From Lunularia cruciata (taxonomy: Eukaryota; Streptophyta; Marchantiopsida; Lunulariales; Lunulariaceae): 64,000 nt of DNA. The position numbers and the translations under genes were made by a program. The DNA lies in the NCBI GenBank assembly GCA_948567375.1, contig OX419759.1:47903493-47967492 (forward strand), in the 5' to 3' direction. Every line of letters starts with the position of its first letter. The stretch's first letter is position 1. A model generated the notes under the pieces. It did no database searches and was not told the origin of the DNA. It saw nothing but the letters and a program-made list of their open reading frames with translations. Of this stretch, positions 1-10,439 are shown piece by piece.

Positions 1-577
1 CCAACATCATGCACAAGTTCTGATTGGTTCTCTCTGCCAAGCCATTGGAATTTGGCTTATAGGATGTAGTTACTCTATGTGTGATAGAGAAATGTCGTAG
101 CATGGCTGTAGTAATGCTTCCTGTAAACTCTCCTCCTCTATCAAAAACCAACTCCAAAGGGCATCCAAACCTAGTGATAATGCGTTCATAAAGAAATCTA
201 CCCACTTCATCTTCATTCTTGTCCCTCAATGGTCTAGCCTCAACCCACTTGGTAAGGTAATCAGTAACTACCACAATGTACCGATTGTTCCTTGGGGTTC
301 TATTGAGAGGACCTACAAAATCAATTCCCCACTTCTCAAAAGGTCCTAGCAATGGAATTGATCTAAGTGGTGGAGTGGATGTAGACTTTCTAGCAAAAGC
401 TTGACAAACATGACAAGTTTTGCAATAATCAAGACAATCCTTGAAAATCCCTCTCCAATGGTAACCTGCATCTAGAATCTTGAAAGCAATCACCTTTCCT
501 GCAAAGTGTCCTCCACATACTAAACCTTCATGAAACTCCTTTATGAGTAGGATAGACTCTTCCTTACCCACTGCTCT
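1..577 (-). pseudogene. Ty3/gypsy integrase (partial, runs off the window)
   Basis: The minus frame is open for 192 codons from the TGA at 578-580 to the window start, in the same frame as the RNase H ORF. An N-terminal HHCC zinc finger is visible (His in HEGLVCGGH, Cys in CKTCHVC). It is followed by the catalytic core with Asp in GIDFVGP, a second Asp in FDRGGEF and Glu in NGLAERTNQ, so the DDE triad appears complete. In the family this enzyme inserts element cDNA into chromosomes. The TGA before it reads as Leu-Leu-stop-Arg. A CGA-to-TGA change, typical of methyl-cytosine decay in plants, would explain it, but that is inference. Confidence 0.88.
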
Positions 578-1138
578 TCAAAGTAGACCATCTGCTCCTT
601 GGTGAAAAAGAATATCCTCCACCATTGTGTAAGGTCTAGATCTTGCTGCAAGGGCCTTCCTCTCCCTAGCATGCATCCCTTCTGGATAGTTACCTTTTGT
701 CACAAAATCCACAATCTCCTTGTACTCCATTGGAACCTCTTGAGTGACTGAGATTGTCATGAGCTCCTCATCCGGGAAGGAATCATCCACTGGCTCATCT
801 CCATCATGATCATAGGCTCTAGATAATAAATCAGCATTTGCATGTTTCTTTCCTGGCCTATCTTCAATGGTGTAGTCATACTCAGACAAGAGTATCATCC
901 ACCTTGCTAGTCTCCCTTCAACATTAGGCTTGTTGAAGATGTACTTCAAAGCCTTGTGATCCGTGACAATGGTGGCTTTCCCTCCAATCAAGTAGTGTCT
1001 AAACTTCTTGAGACCAAAGATCACTGCCAACCCTTCTCTCTCCGTGACAGAGTAGTTCTTCGTTGCTGAAACCATCTGCCTACTAGCATAAGCTATTGGA
1101 TGATCATGCCCATCTTGGTCTAATTGACTAGAGTGCAT
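578..1138 (-). pseudogene. Ty3/gypsy RNase H and connection to integrase
   Basis: The 186-residue frame contains RNase H hallmarks: HPIAYASRQM, TEREGLAVIFGLKKFRHYL, TDHKAL and a C-terminal RPGKKHANADLLSR. This domain degrades the RNA strand of the RNA/DNA hybrid during reverse transcription. It lies in a different frame from the RT ORF, which it overlaps by 19 bases, so a single-base indel near 1125-1140 has split the polyprotein right after the first RNase H Asp (DASNVAIG). The apparent start Met is therefore not a true start. The frame ends in TGA at 578-580 just before integrase. Confidence 0.85.
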
Positions 1139-1959
1139 CCTATAGCTACATTAGAAGCATCAGTGTAGAGGATGAAAGGTTTACTCCAATCAGATTTAGC
1201 AAGAATTGGAGCTACAACAAGGGATTGCTTGAGCTCCTTAAACGCTTTGAGAGCCTCCTTGTCTTCCAAAATCACCATGTAATCTACACTCTTCTTCATG
1301 TAGATGGTCAATGCATAAGCCTTGTTGGAAAATGAGAAGATGAACCTCCTATAGTACCCAACCATCCCCAAGAATTGGCGTAACTTTGTCAAGCTTGAAG
1401 GGAATGGAAGGTCTGAGATTTTCCTCACCTTCTCAGGATCAACTGCTATTCCATCCTTGGAGATGATATGCCCCAAAAGTAGACCTTCTTCACATCCAAA
1501 AATGCACTTCTCTGGGTTGAGTGATGCATTTGCCTGATCCAAGCGTTGCAAGACTTTGATTAGGTGCTCAAAGTGCTCCTCCTTGCTCCAATAGACACAA
1601 AAGTCATCAATGAAATCTCTCACAAATTTCCCAATGAAAGGTTCAAATACCTTGTTCATGAACCGTTGGAATGTGGCTGGAGCATTGCAAAGCCCAAAAG
1701 GCATGACCTTGAAAGCGTAAGTTCCCCAAGGTGTGGTGAATGTGGTGAGTTGTTGATGCTCTGGTGCAATCTTGATTTGATTATATCCCCTATAACCATC
1801 TCCAAAACTGTACCTCTCATGACCTACAACCTCCTCCAAGATCTCATCAATGAATGGCAATGGGTAGTAGTCCTTCTTGGTAACAGCATTGAGCTTCTTG
1901 TAATCCACACATACCCAAAACTTGCCATTCTTTTTCTTCACAATGACAATTGGAGACAC
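1120..1959 (-). pseudogene. Ty3/gypsy reverse transcriptase
   Basis: About 279 codons contain the RT core: SPIVIVKKKNGK, CVDYKKLNAVTKKDYYPLPF, GYNQIKIAPEHQ, MPFGLCNAPATFQRFM and the catalytic FIDDFCVY (the YxDD box). Thumb and connection motifs follow, including GHIISKDGI and LRQFLGMVGYYRRFI. The frame is directly continuous with the gag-protease ORF except for one in-frame TGA at 1960-1962. The neighbouring residues are N-S-E-stop-V-S-P-I, where Trp is usual in the family (E-W-V-S-P). The single stop could be a nonsense mutation or, less likely, a readthrough site. The 3' end is frameshifted relative to RNase H. Confidence 0.92.
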
Positions 1960-4284
1960 TCATTCTGAATTCTCCACCTCAAAGATAAATCCAGCCTCCT
2001 TGAGCTTATCAATCTCCTCCTTCACAACCAAAGATATTGGTGGGCTAATGCGACGTTGCTTTTGGCGGATTGGTCTTGCATGTGACTCCACCTCTATCTT
2101 GTGCTCCTCCAAGGTGACTTCCTTCAAATCCTTGTAACTAAAAGCAAACACATGGATGAACTTGCGGAAAATCTCCTCAAATCTCACCTTCTCCTCCTTG
2201 GTAACATTTGGGCCATACTTGAGGGTAGATAACCTTCTCTCTACCTCCTCAAGTGTCAATGGTGATTTATCTGGGTCCTTCAAAACCTCTGGCTTAGGTG
2301 CAAAATCCATATCACACAAAGGATACACATCTGAATCAGATTCAGATTCATCCTCCTCCGTGGAAGTCTCCTCTTCCATGCTTGTGTCCACACCTGAAGC
2401 TCCTTCTTCAAAATCTGATTCCCAATAATGAGAAGATGGTGTATCTGAATGTGAAGTGTTGGTGGTGTTAGTCACAGGAACAGTGACTCTATGGTTTGAT
2501 GGCCCAATCCTCAAGTACCCTTTGTGCCATCGATCAGTTGTGCGTGCTGCTCTCAACCATGGCCTCCCAAGAAGTAAATCATAGCTTGAATCCTTCAAGA
2601 CTTGGAAAGTCATGAGATTTTGAACTCCCATAACTGAAACTACCACCTTATCCATCACCCCTACTGGTCGAACTTGTTGCTTGTTTGCCATGCTCACCAC
2701 AAATGTTGAAGGTCTTGAGGGTATCATACCCAACTTCTTCATCAACCTTTTTGACATGGCATTCACTGTTGATCCTCCATCAACCAATGCATCCTTGATG
2801 TTGTGACCATTCACTCTCACATCAATCTTGGAGGCATATTCACAAGCTTCCCATGGTGCTGGCTTGGCATCCATCACCCCCATTAATACTGGAACTTTTG
2901 CCTTCTTCTTCTTCTTGCTCCTTGTAGAACTCAAACCACCTCTAAGCTCCTTTCTCAAGGTAGGGTTCAAAGCAATTAATTGGCCCACTGTGATGTTAGC
3001 CTTGTGACTACCAACATCCTCCAACACATTGTAGTTCCATTGTTGCTTTGAGATCAAGAAGTCCTCCATCCCCAACTTCTTCCTTGGAGTCTTTGTTGTT
3101 GATGGTGTTGAGGTGCGAGTGCTCCTAGTAGACATAGGAGTATCCTTGCTTGAAGTAAATCCTTGAGAAGAGTGAACATCCTCTGCAAAACGAGCTCTCT
3201 TCTTCTCTTGTGCCAAAAGCTCCAAATTAAGACCCTTGGAGTTTGAGCACTCTCCCTTCTCATACTTGCTCTCAACCACATCTATGGATGCTATCCCCTT
3301 ACCTTTGTTGGGATTAGGAGCCACTTGGGTTTCACTACCTCCCTCTTTCCCTCTATTGGCTCCCTCATAACCCCTTCCTCCATGGTAAGTGGAATTTGGG
3401 CAATTCCTTTGGATATGGCCTCTTCCTCCACAACCAAAACAATTTCTATCATTGAAATTGTTGGCTGGTTGGCCTCCTCTATATGGATAGTTTCCATAAC
3501 TCCTAGGCCCTCTCCCTACATTCTGATCCACCTCTCTCTTCTCCCATAGTTGCACCACATTGATCTTGAGATCCGCAAGTTGTTCTGTGATGGTTTGGAG
3601 TGGATCTTTTGGTGGAGGTGCAAGAACTGGAGCAACTACTACTTGTGGTGCAACCCTTGTCACCAAAGTATCAGAAGTTCCACCATACTTGTAGCCTTGA
3701 GGAGGATGCACAACCTCCTTCACCACCAAATCACTCTCATCCCCTTCCAAACTCTCCTCCATACGAATTGCGATCTTGATAGCTTCAACCTTGGAAGAAG
3801 GTTTCTCATATCTCACCTTGCTTCTAATTTGTGGTCTCAATCCTCCCACAAAATTCTTGGTGAGCATGGCCCCTATGCCAATCATTGTAGTCTCCACATC
3901 ATACCCACCCTTCCTCAACACTATGCGAAATCTGGACTCCAACTTTTCCACTCTTTCCACATAGACCCTCACTTTCTCTCCATCTCCTTGTTTGAGAAAT
4001 GTAACCTCACTCATCAATCTCTCATAAATCTCATCAGGAAGAAAGTTCTCAATGAGTGCTGAAGTCAAAGTCTCCCAAGACTCCTCTTCCCCCTCTCTCC
4101 TCTCTCTCTTTTGGTATTCTGACTCATACCATGTAAGTGCTGCATCCTCAAAGAAATCTGGTAATAATGAGGCCCACTCATTCTTCCTCCTCTCATTGTT
4201 TCCTATGCAAGCTCTCTTGAAGTCTCTCACAAAGGCCTCCACATCATCTCCATCCTTGCCAAAGAAAACCGGAAGTTTCCCCAT
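1960..4284 (-). CDS. Ty3/gypsy Gag-protease polyprotein, intact ORF
   Basis: This uninterrupted 774-codon frame starts MGKLPVFFGKDGDD, a normal Gag start about 1.57 kb from the LTR. The Gag retrotransposon domain spans roughly residues 10-190. A zinc knuckle, CFGCGGRGHIQRNC (C-x2-C-x4-H-x4-C), follows near residue 283. Low-complexity Ser/Thr-rich sequence comes next. A retroviral-type aspartic protease lies near residues 490-590 with LVDGGSTVNAM as the catalytic box and LLLGRPWLRAA at its end. An acidic linker leads into the RT fingers. Gag packages element RNA and protease matures the polyprotein. Being the longest open frame in the window, it argues for recent insertion. Confidence 0.92.
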   Translation of the reverse strand: MGKLPVFFGKDGDDVEAFVRDFKRACIGNNERRKNEWASLLPDFFEDAALTWYESEYQKRERREGEEESWETLTSALIENFLPDEIYERLMSEVTFLKQGDGEKVRVYVERVEKLESRFRIVLRKGGYDVETTMIGIGAMLTKNFVGGLRPQIRSKVRYEKPSSKVEAIKIAIRMEESLEGDESDLVVKEVVHPPQGYKYGGTSDTLVTRVAPQVVVAPVLAPPPKDPLQTITEQLADLKINVVQLWEKREVDQNVGRGPRSYGNYPYRGGQPANNFNDRNCFGCGGRGHIQRNCPNSTYHGGRGYEGANRGKEGGSETQVAPNPNKGKGIASIDVVESKYEKGECSNSKGLNLELLAQEKKRARFAEDVHSSQGFTSSKDTPMSTRSTRTSTPSTTKTPRKKLGMEDFLISKQQWNYNVLEDVGSHKANITVGQLIALNPTLRKELRGGLSSTRSKKKKKAKVPVLMGVMDAKPAPWEACEYASKIDVRVNGHNIKDALVDGGSTVNAMSKRLMKKLGMIPSRPSTFVVSMANKQQVRPVGVMDKVVVSVMGVQNLMTFQVLKDSSYDLLLGRPWLRAARTTDRWHKGYLRIGPSNHRVTVPVTNTTNTSHSDTPSSHYWESDFEEGASGVDTSMEEETSTEEDESESDSDVYPLCDMDFAPKPEVLKDPDKSPLTLEEVERRLSTLKYGPNVTKEEKVRFEEIFRKFIHVFAFSYKDLKEVTLEEHKIEVESHARPIRQKQRRISPPISLVVKEEIDKLKEAGFIFEVENSE

Positions 4285-4518
4285 CTTAACCCCTCACTAT
4301 CTTTCTTTCTCTCAATTTTTTTTTTCTCTTTTCTTTTCTCTCACTCTATTACTAATAGAGTATATACATGACTAACACCATCTGAGAATAATCCACTCTA
4401 GGGAACACAAAAGGTTCAGGTTGCTCCAAGATTTCTATAGCAATATCAAATCCTAGAGTGCATATTAATCTAACTCTCATGGATAGTTTATCCATAAATT
4501 GAAAGATTATCTCCATCA

Positions 4519-5283
4519 CTAATCTTGAGAACTAGCTGATGAAGGTGGTAGTATTTCTGTAGCTGTACTAAGACTCTCTCCAAGATCCTTCACCAAAGTT
4601 TCCAAAAGTGCTTTTACTCCACTACACTCATGTCCTTTTGGAAGTCCTTCAACTCCACAAACCTCACACAACTCCTTGGTCTTAGATCTTCTCCCTCCCA
4701 ATCTTGGTGAAGAAGGTCCAACATGCAAACCCAAGTCAAGTAAGCCTCTCCTTTCCCTCAATCTCTTGCTCTCAAAGGTCAATGGACATGAACTTGCCTT
4801 ATGTCCCTTCTCTCCACATAGAAAGCACTAAGACTCACTCTTTCCTCCAAGTGGTGTAGGTTTTTGGATCCTCTCAACACTCTCTTCAAATTCTATTGTA
4901 AACTCTCTTTTCCTCAAATCCACCCCTACAATCACCTCAAACCCTTGGGGAACCTTGCATAATCTCAATTTCCACTCTTGATGACCCTCCATGTTCCCCA
5001 AGATGAATCTAAACACTCAAACATGCTTTTTGTTGATCTCAAACTTCTCATGCATGAGATCTCCACTCTGCAGAATTGACCCTTCCTCACAATGTCACTC
5101 AAATCTCCCAACCAATATGTCACAGTCCTCTAAAATTTTCCACACTTGATCACAACTCCAAGGTGTCCCTCCCTGCAAAATTTCAGATCTTTTCATCGAG
5201 CCATTTGGCCTAGACACCTTTCTATTCAGCAACCATATTTCAGATTTGGTCTGAAAACCACCCCCCTCACTTGAAAAACTCAT
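4519..5283 (-). pseudogene. Extra leader ORF upstream of gag with CCHC zinc knuckle (unrecognised)
   Basis: One minus frame stays readable for about 255 codons, broken only by TGA at 5095-5097, TGA at 5017-5019 and a stop at 4828-4830. Right after the last stop is CFLCGEKGHKASSC, a perfect C-x2-C-x4-H-x4-C knuckle. A second cysteine cluster, CEVCGVEGLPKGHEC, follows. The related element at 26610-30509 carries the same frame at about 28520-29270 with matching segments (SEGGGF, LNR, PNG, KASSC, GLHVGP). At the middle stop it has a Leu codon (TTA against TGA). This suggests the ORF was once intact in the family. Some plant gypsy groups such as Ogre have an ORF ahead of gag, but I do not recognise this protein. 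Confidence 0.6.
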
Positions 5284-5640
5284 AACGCCCTGCGCAAAAA
5301 CGATCTCTCTCTAATTTTTGTGGCAGCAGGTAGGATACAATGCACTGAATTTTCTTGAAAACTTTCAGGAAAATTCACTGAAAATTGAAGAAATGGCAGA
5401 CTCTGTACAATTTTCCAAAGAGCATGCAGTTGCGGGAGCACTTTACCCTATAAACTTTCAAAAATTCTAGCCCAGTGCGCATAGAAGCTCTCTCAATAAT
5501 TTCAAGTGTGCTAACTGAAAGATAACCCAAGCTATCATGTGTAGAAATCTCAAGTCCATATCTCAAACTTGAGATTTTGCCCAAAATCACCTTAATCCCC
5601 AAAATCTGCAATCCACCTCACACAATCTCTCCAATTCCTC

Positions 5641-5852
5641 TCATGTGTACAAGATGTACAAAATCACCTCAAAGACATCATAATGAACTACAGGGTATAC
5701 AAATGGATCTTGGTTCTCTAACATAAGTTCAGCCCTCTCCTCTCCTAATGTTCTCTCCAAGTGAGCTCTCATAGCCTCCTTCTGCCTAATGTAGAATTGG
5801 ACGCGGAACATTATCTTGCCTTCTAGAGAGGTCCCGGCAACGGAACCAAAAA
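5641..5852 (-). other. Short conserved open frame between PBS and leader ORF
   Basis: Directly after the PBS, a minus frame in the same register as the leader ORF reads FYIRQKEAMRAHLERTLGEE and onward for about 70 codons. The related element keeps a recognisable version near 29700-29790 (FYIRQKVAMRAHLERTL). It may be the start of the leader ORF or an older coding remnant. Bases 5284-5640 between them hold no readable frame that I can support. Confidence 0.35.
5831..5849 (-). other. Primer binding site, tRNA-Asp-like
   Basis: On the minus strand the LTR ends GGCTCACA. Four bases later comes TGGTTCCGTTGCCGGGACC. Its core CCGTTGCCGGG matches the tRNA-Asp-type PBS known from plant gypsy elements (TGGCGCCGTTGCCGGGG), with a few mismatches near the start. 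The second element has a decayed version near 29800-29817 in which the CpG-rich core has changed. Confidence 0.6.
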
Positions 5853-6531
5853 TGTGAGCCGGCCTGTCTCTCACTCAGGATGAACCTCTGATGGCTATTA
5901 TGGTAGCGCACCATGGACTAAGAAGGCAAGGAACCCCAACTCCATCATACTCCTCCAAGGCTAACACTCCAAGACTCAAGACATTGCTCACTAGAGAACT
6001 CAATGAGAGAGAGATAGTTGCAAATGAAAGGATGATGAGTACCTCCTCACCCCTTGTTTATATACTTGTGAAATAGTAACGTACCAAAGTTACTAATTAC
6101 CGTAGTAACTCAGGTTACTAGACTAAAAGTCAAGTAAAGTAAAAAAGTAGAAAGGAATATCCATTCACATGGGCATATTCCCCTTATCTTGACTCAACCA
6201 CTAAAGCAAGGATTCCTTCACATGGGCTATCCTTGGACTAAAGAAGAATCCAAAACAAAAAGGCTTGCGGGCCCAAGAGTTCTCAACTCTTTCCCCAAAG
6301 CCAAACACCTAGGAATAATACCAAGTCAACACACTTAAATCCAAAATAGTGGTGCTCATCTTTTCTACTTCCTCTAAAGTAAGGTCCCATCTATCTTAGC
6401 TATGACTAACTTTAGCTAACCATGACTAATATAGAACCATCCTTTATCTCTATATAAATAATATCTCTTAAGTACTTGTAATACCAAGCTAAATATCACA
6501 ATACCACACACATGCACAAATGGGTGTTACA
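5853..6531 (-). repeat. 5' LTR of the first gypsy element (679 bp)
   Basis: On the minus strand it starts TGTAACACCC and ends GGCTCACA, so it has TG...CA termini typical of plant gypsy LTRs. It ends next to a PBS. Related copies lie at 24717-25417 (solo), 29819-30509 (second element) and 22926-23157 (fragment). A TATA-like TATTTATATA on the minus strand (6451-6460) marks the likely U3 promoter. Confidence 0.88.
6451..6460 (-). promoter_or_regulatory. LTR TATA box
   Basis: TATTTATATA on the minus strand sits about 70 bases into the LTR. It is conserved in the solo LTR at 25337-25346 and altered in the older copy near 30430. Position and conservation fit a U3 promoter element. Confidence 0.5.
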
Positions 6532-9480
6532 GATCAAGAGCATGGGACATCTTATAATAAAATGAGGCCTTTGATGCTCTACGACTTGCACTTTGCTACA
6601 ACTTTCACTCCCAATGCCCTCCTTCCTCTCAAGACTCCTCAACTAAAACACCCTTGGTCTCTCCACTTGCACTCTTCTATGCACATCAAATCCCCAAACA
6701 TGATTAGATCGCAGCCCATGTGGCCAATCTCATATATATCTGCATAGATTTCTCACATGGCAATGTCTTATCCTTTGGATCTATCATACAACCTACTCCA
6801 CTAATGTGGGGATAAACTATGATAAGTTACTTTTCTATGGGCTACACAAACCACAACATGACATCCACTCTCTCTAAACCTATGCATCCTTTGGTATGCA
6901 CCAACCAATCAGACCACACATTGATGTTTGAGTCATACCACCTCCTCATCTGATTTGCGAGACTTGTCATCCTCTAGCAATAGATCTTCACTTGGACCCA
7001 AAAGAGATCTAACTTTTTGTTGACTTTCTCTGTGCTCCAACTTCCTTCTTGCTGTTTAAAGACCTTGAGATGCTTGCCAACAATTGGAACCTTCAATTTT
7101 CTTCTAGTAACCAATCTCCCTCTCAAATATCTCTTGGCCTCAAGCAATGGCATTTGTCAAATCTGTCTTTGTTCCCTAGATGTGCCTTCTTAAGCCTCTC
7201 AAGTGCTAGCTCAACATACTCTGGCCTTCTCTCCAATTGACAAACCATGAGTGCTAGGAGCTTCTCCCTAGATATGTGATCTTCCTAAGGTAGGACAATC
7301 CAAGTGGGTATTTTCTCCTCAATTGGCATAATTGGTTTCTGCCCATGTATCAACTCCGCAGGCATGTAACCAATAACTGAACTTTGAGTGCTGAGATCTG
7401 CCCATAGAGCAAATGGTAAGAGTCTCAGCCACTCTTTCACTCTCCCTTTGCATGCTTTTACAATGGCTTTCACAATTGGTGGATGACCTCACTCACTCTT
7501 TGCATTTCCCTCTGGGTTGTGAGCTATCATAAGAGCCAATTTGACTCCACACCTCTCAAAGAAAGCCTTGGCTTCTTGAGTATTTACTCTCCTTGATCTG
7601 TTTTAATTTTTCCTACACACTCGTATCTACAAACCACATCCTCCAATAGAAATCTACAAATTCCCTTGTAGGTTCTAGCCCTTATGCCTGGTTAAACAAG
7701 TCCTCCCATGCCAAAACCAAGTACCGCATTGGCCATATCCCAACAGGCATAGTAACCAGATCTACCACTCACTTGAAATGCATTGCAAGTGGGTAGGTTG
7801 GATGCAACCCATATCTATGTCTAATATTTGGTAAATTTTACACGTCCCCATAAATTGGATTACATCTCTATACATATTATGCCACCAATACTTCTCCTTC
7901 AGTTTGGTAAAGGTAGCATAAATACCCCTATGCTCAACCCACAAGCTCTCATGGAATTCTCTGATCAGTAGCTCCCTTGTCTCCTCCTTGCATAGAACCC
8001 ATTGTGGAGCCTTGCTACTCTGTTTAGCTTTCTTCCACAAATAACTCCCTTCCAAAAGGTAGTTGTATGCTTTTTGCCTCAATTATTTGTACTAAGCATT
8101 ATTCCATTGCGGTTGCTTGGTCAAGGAGCTAAGGTAACGCCTAATATCCAACCATTCTCCTTCAAAAAGCTCCTCCATGAAGAACTTGGGATGCTCATAC
8201 TCTCCTATTTGAGCCCTTGAAAAGAAAGTAGTGCCTATAACTCTGGTATTGTCAACCATCATCTCCTCATCTTGATACTCAGCCCAAGAAAGCATATCCG
8301 CTACAAGATTATCCTTGTTTGCTATGTGTTTAAACTCAAGATTCAAAGACTTGATGTATGCAATCTATCTGAGCATTGCAATGTCTAGAGTATTACAATT
8401 TGTAATCATCCCTAATAGTGGCAAAAAATCCATCTCCACTATAACCGGTGAGCTAATCAAGTAGCCCTTCTCAGATTTCATCATTGTAACCACTCCTCAC
8501 AGCTCTTGTTCAACGTTAAAGTAGACTCTTTGGCATTCACTCAAGAACTTTGCCCCAAAACGTACACCGTATTGGTTCCCATCTTCATCATCTTGCCCTA
8601 CCGCCCAACCAATAGCTATGGGACTAGTATCAACCGTCAATATTACAAGCTTGTTGTTCTTGATTGTTTCAGCTTTTGAACCACCTTTGTGTGTCTGTCA
8701 TCCCATCTAAACTTCTTACCTTTCCATAATAAACTGTAGAGAGGATGTGCTTCGTGGGCAAAGTGTGGAATCCATACATGATAAAACACGCAAGCTCCCA
8801 AGAATCTCCTTGCTTCTGTTGGTGAGTTGCATGTGTCTTTCATTTTCTGAATTGCATCCACCTTGCTTGGATCAGATTTGCACCCAAACCATCCACATAA
8901 ATGCCCAACAATGACCATCTCTTCAAACTTGGATTTAGCAGCCAATAGGGTCAAATGGACCTCCTCAAGCCGTGATAGGATCTGATCGCAATCTGACATC
9001 TGATCAGCTACAAACTTACGGCATCCCCTTTGATCCATTTCTTCATCCTTCTCTTCTTCTTTGCACCTTTTTATTGGAATATCATCCCATAAAAGGCATT
9101 GTCTTCTCCAGAATGAAATCCTTAAGAACTTTATTCATTCCATTCATGATGTGCACAATAGAATTTGTTGCTCCTTGTAGCAACTTGCACATCTTGATCA
9201 ATCCCAATGGTGTTCTCACTGTGGTAACATCCCTACTCCCCTTAGCAAGTTGGAACTGGTCATAACCAAAGTGTAGATCTCCTAGCAAATATATGGCTCT
9301 ATCCGCAAAAGATTCAACAAATTCTCCAACAATTGACCCTATTCCCCTGTTCCTAATTGTCACTTGATTCACGGGCTGCACATCTTGGATGAACCTCAAA
9401 GCTCCATTCTTCTTAGGCACTATAAACCATCAACTAGAATAAGGTGCAAATGATAGCTCTAGGATCTTTGCATCAATTTT
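6532..9480 (-). pseudogene. Older Ty3/gypsy pol remnant (RT to integrase), interrupted by the first element
   Basis: Broken minus frames read in pol order. RT fingers to palm lie at 9082-9480 (FIQDVQPVNQVTIRN, GDLHFGYDQFQLAKGSRDVT, TPLGLIKM). RT thumb and connection lie at 8643-9038 (DPSKVDAIQKMK, EARRFLGACVFYHVWIPHFA). The RNase H end lies at 8092-8346 (HIANKDNLVADMLS). The integrase finger lies at 7762-8082 (REFHESLWVEHRGIYATFTKLKEKYWW read in two parts, then CKIYQ). The integrase core tail lies at 7285-7473, with a degraded C-terminal segment to about 6560. Its RT differs clearly from that of the first element. The young LTR at 6531 abuts its integrase tail, showing nested insertion. Many stops and frameshifts; not functional. 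Confidence 0.8.
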
Positions 9481-9493
9481 CTCTAGATATATG

Positions 9494-9536
9494 AAAATGC
9501 TTTGAGAGGGGTGTGTTTGGCTGAGCTAGGGCAGAG
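9494..9536 (+). repeat. 43-bp inverted repeat, left copy
   Basis: It matches the reverse complement of 11943-11985 at 41 of 43 positions by eye. It directly abuts the truncated RT start of the minus-strand pol remnant. It may be part of an LTR terminus (TGTGTTTGGC at 9512). Confidence 0.75.
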
Positions 9537-10430
9537 AAGAGAAGAGAAGGTTGTGATGTGAGTTTGCTAAGACAAGATAGAAGGAATTACAAGAGAAGGC
9601 TGGCTGTGCAAGACTTTGAAGTTGAGCAAGGACAGAAGAGGAAAAATATCAAAGGAAGAGGCTTCTGACCTAAGCAAGGGGTTTTGGAGAAAGAGTTATG
9701 GCTGGGAGAACTCTCGATGAGGAAAGAAAAGTGCTTGGGAAGAATTGAGACAACAAAGAGTTTGAAGTGTCTTGCCGGAGAGCAATAGAGGAAAAGAAGA
9801 CACTTTGTAGTTGATATTACCTAGACAGAGAGGTAAGAGGAAAAGAAGAATCCTTGAAGTTGATTTGGTCATGATTGTGACAAGAGTTGAAGTCTTGACT
9901 GTAACAGAGCTTAGATCTTGGCTGTGACAAGGTAGAAGAGGGAGAGAAGGCTTCGAGAGAACTGATTTTTCCTATGATAGGACCTAGATCTTGATGTGAT
10001 AGAGGATGAGAGGAAGTCTCACAGCTGAGTTTGCCTGGACAGTGACAAATGAAGAGAGAAAGGCTTGTAGCTGAATTGACCTGAAAAGGACATGAAAGTC
10101 AGAGAGAACATATTGGAAACCCAGGATTGAAGTTGACTGTTATTGTTCTTTGCTTGTGCTTATTTGATAGTTATAGGAACTTAGGATAAGTCGGTGTGTA
10201 ACTTGGAATTGGAGGCTTTTGCTTTTGAATTGGACCTATAAATAGCAAGACAAAGGCATGTTGCAAATTGTGTGGCTCTTGTGAATGAATGTGTTTTTTT
10301 GTATTATGAAGAGTGTCAGGAAGAATGACTCCATTCTTGGAGCTTCCGGTCCAATGTGTAGATAGATCATATTGTCGATTCTTTTGCTCCAAAATGAGTC
10401 TGGCCATAGCTTAAGACCTGCCAAACAAAC
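9512..10430 (+). repeat. Putative plus-strand gypsy LTR, purine-rich
   Basis: This stretch lies upstream of a plus-strand gag-protease remnant. It is strongly purine-rich with degenerate internal repeats around AGAAGG and GACCTAGATCTTG. Near its end it has a promoter-like TATAAATAG (10237-10245) followed by a segment shared with 15215-15232. A TG at 9512 and a CA near 10427 are possible termini. No recognised PBS follows, so the boundaries are uncertain. Confidence 0.4.
10237..10245 (+). promoter_or_regulatory. LTR TATA box
   Basis: TATAAATAG lies about 90 bases before the shared GACTCCATTCTTGGAGCT motif. A similar spacing, with TATAAA at 15125-15130, occurs in the second LTR-like segment. 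Confidence 0.4.
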
Positions 10431-10439
10431 TCCACTAGA

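Larger units (their letters stand above)
1..6531 (-). mobile_element. Ty3/gypsy LTR retrotransposon, 5' LTR through integrase, cut by window edge
   Basis: On the minus strand the order is 5' LTR (5853-6531), PBS (about 5831-5849), a 1.57-kb leader with an extra ORF, gag-protease, RT, RNase H and integrase. This is the Ty3/gypsy order, with integrase after RT/RNase H. The lesions seen are few: one stop at the gag-pro/RT boundary, one frameshift between RT and RNase H, one stop before integrase, and three stops in the leader ORF. That suggests a fairly recent but now defective copy. No chromodomain region or 3' LTR is visible because the element runs off position 1. The outer flank begins GATCA at 6532; the matching target duplication would lie outside the window. 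Three LTR relatives occur at 22926, 24717 and 29819. Confidence 0.93.

Noticed and set aside
1564-2428. Plus-strand open frames of 71-134 codons opposite the gypsy RT and gag
   Set aside because: They are antisense shadows of well-recognised minus-strand polyprotein domains and contain no motif of their own.
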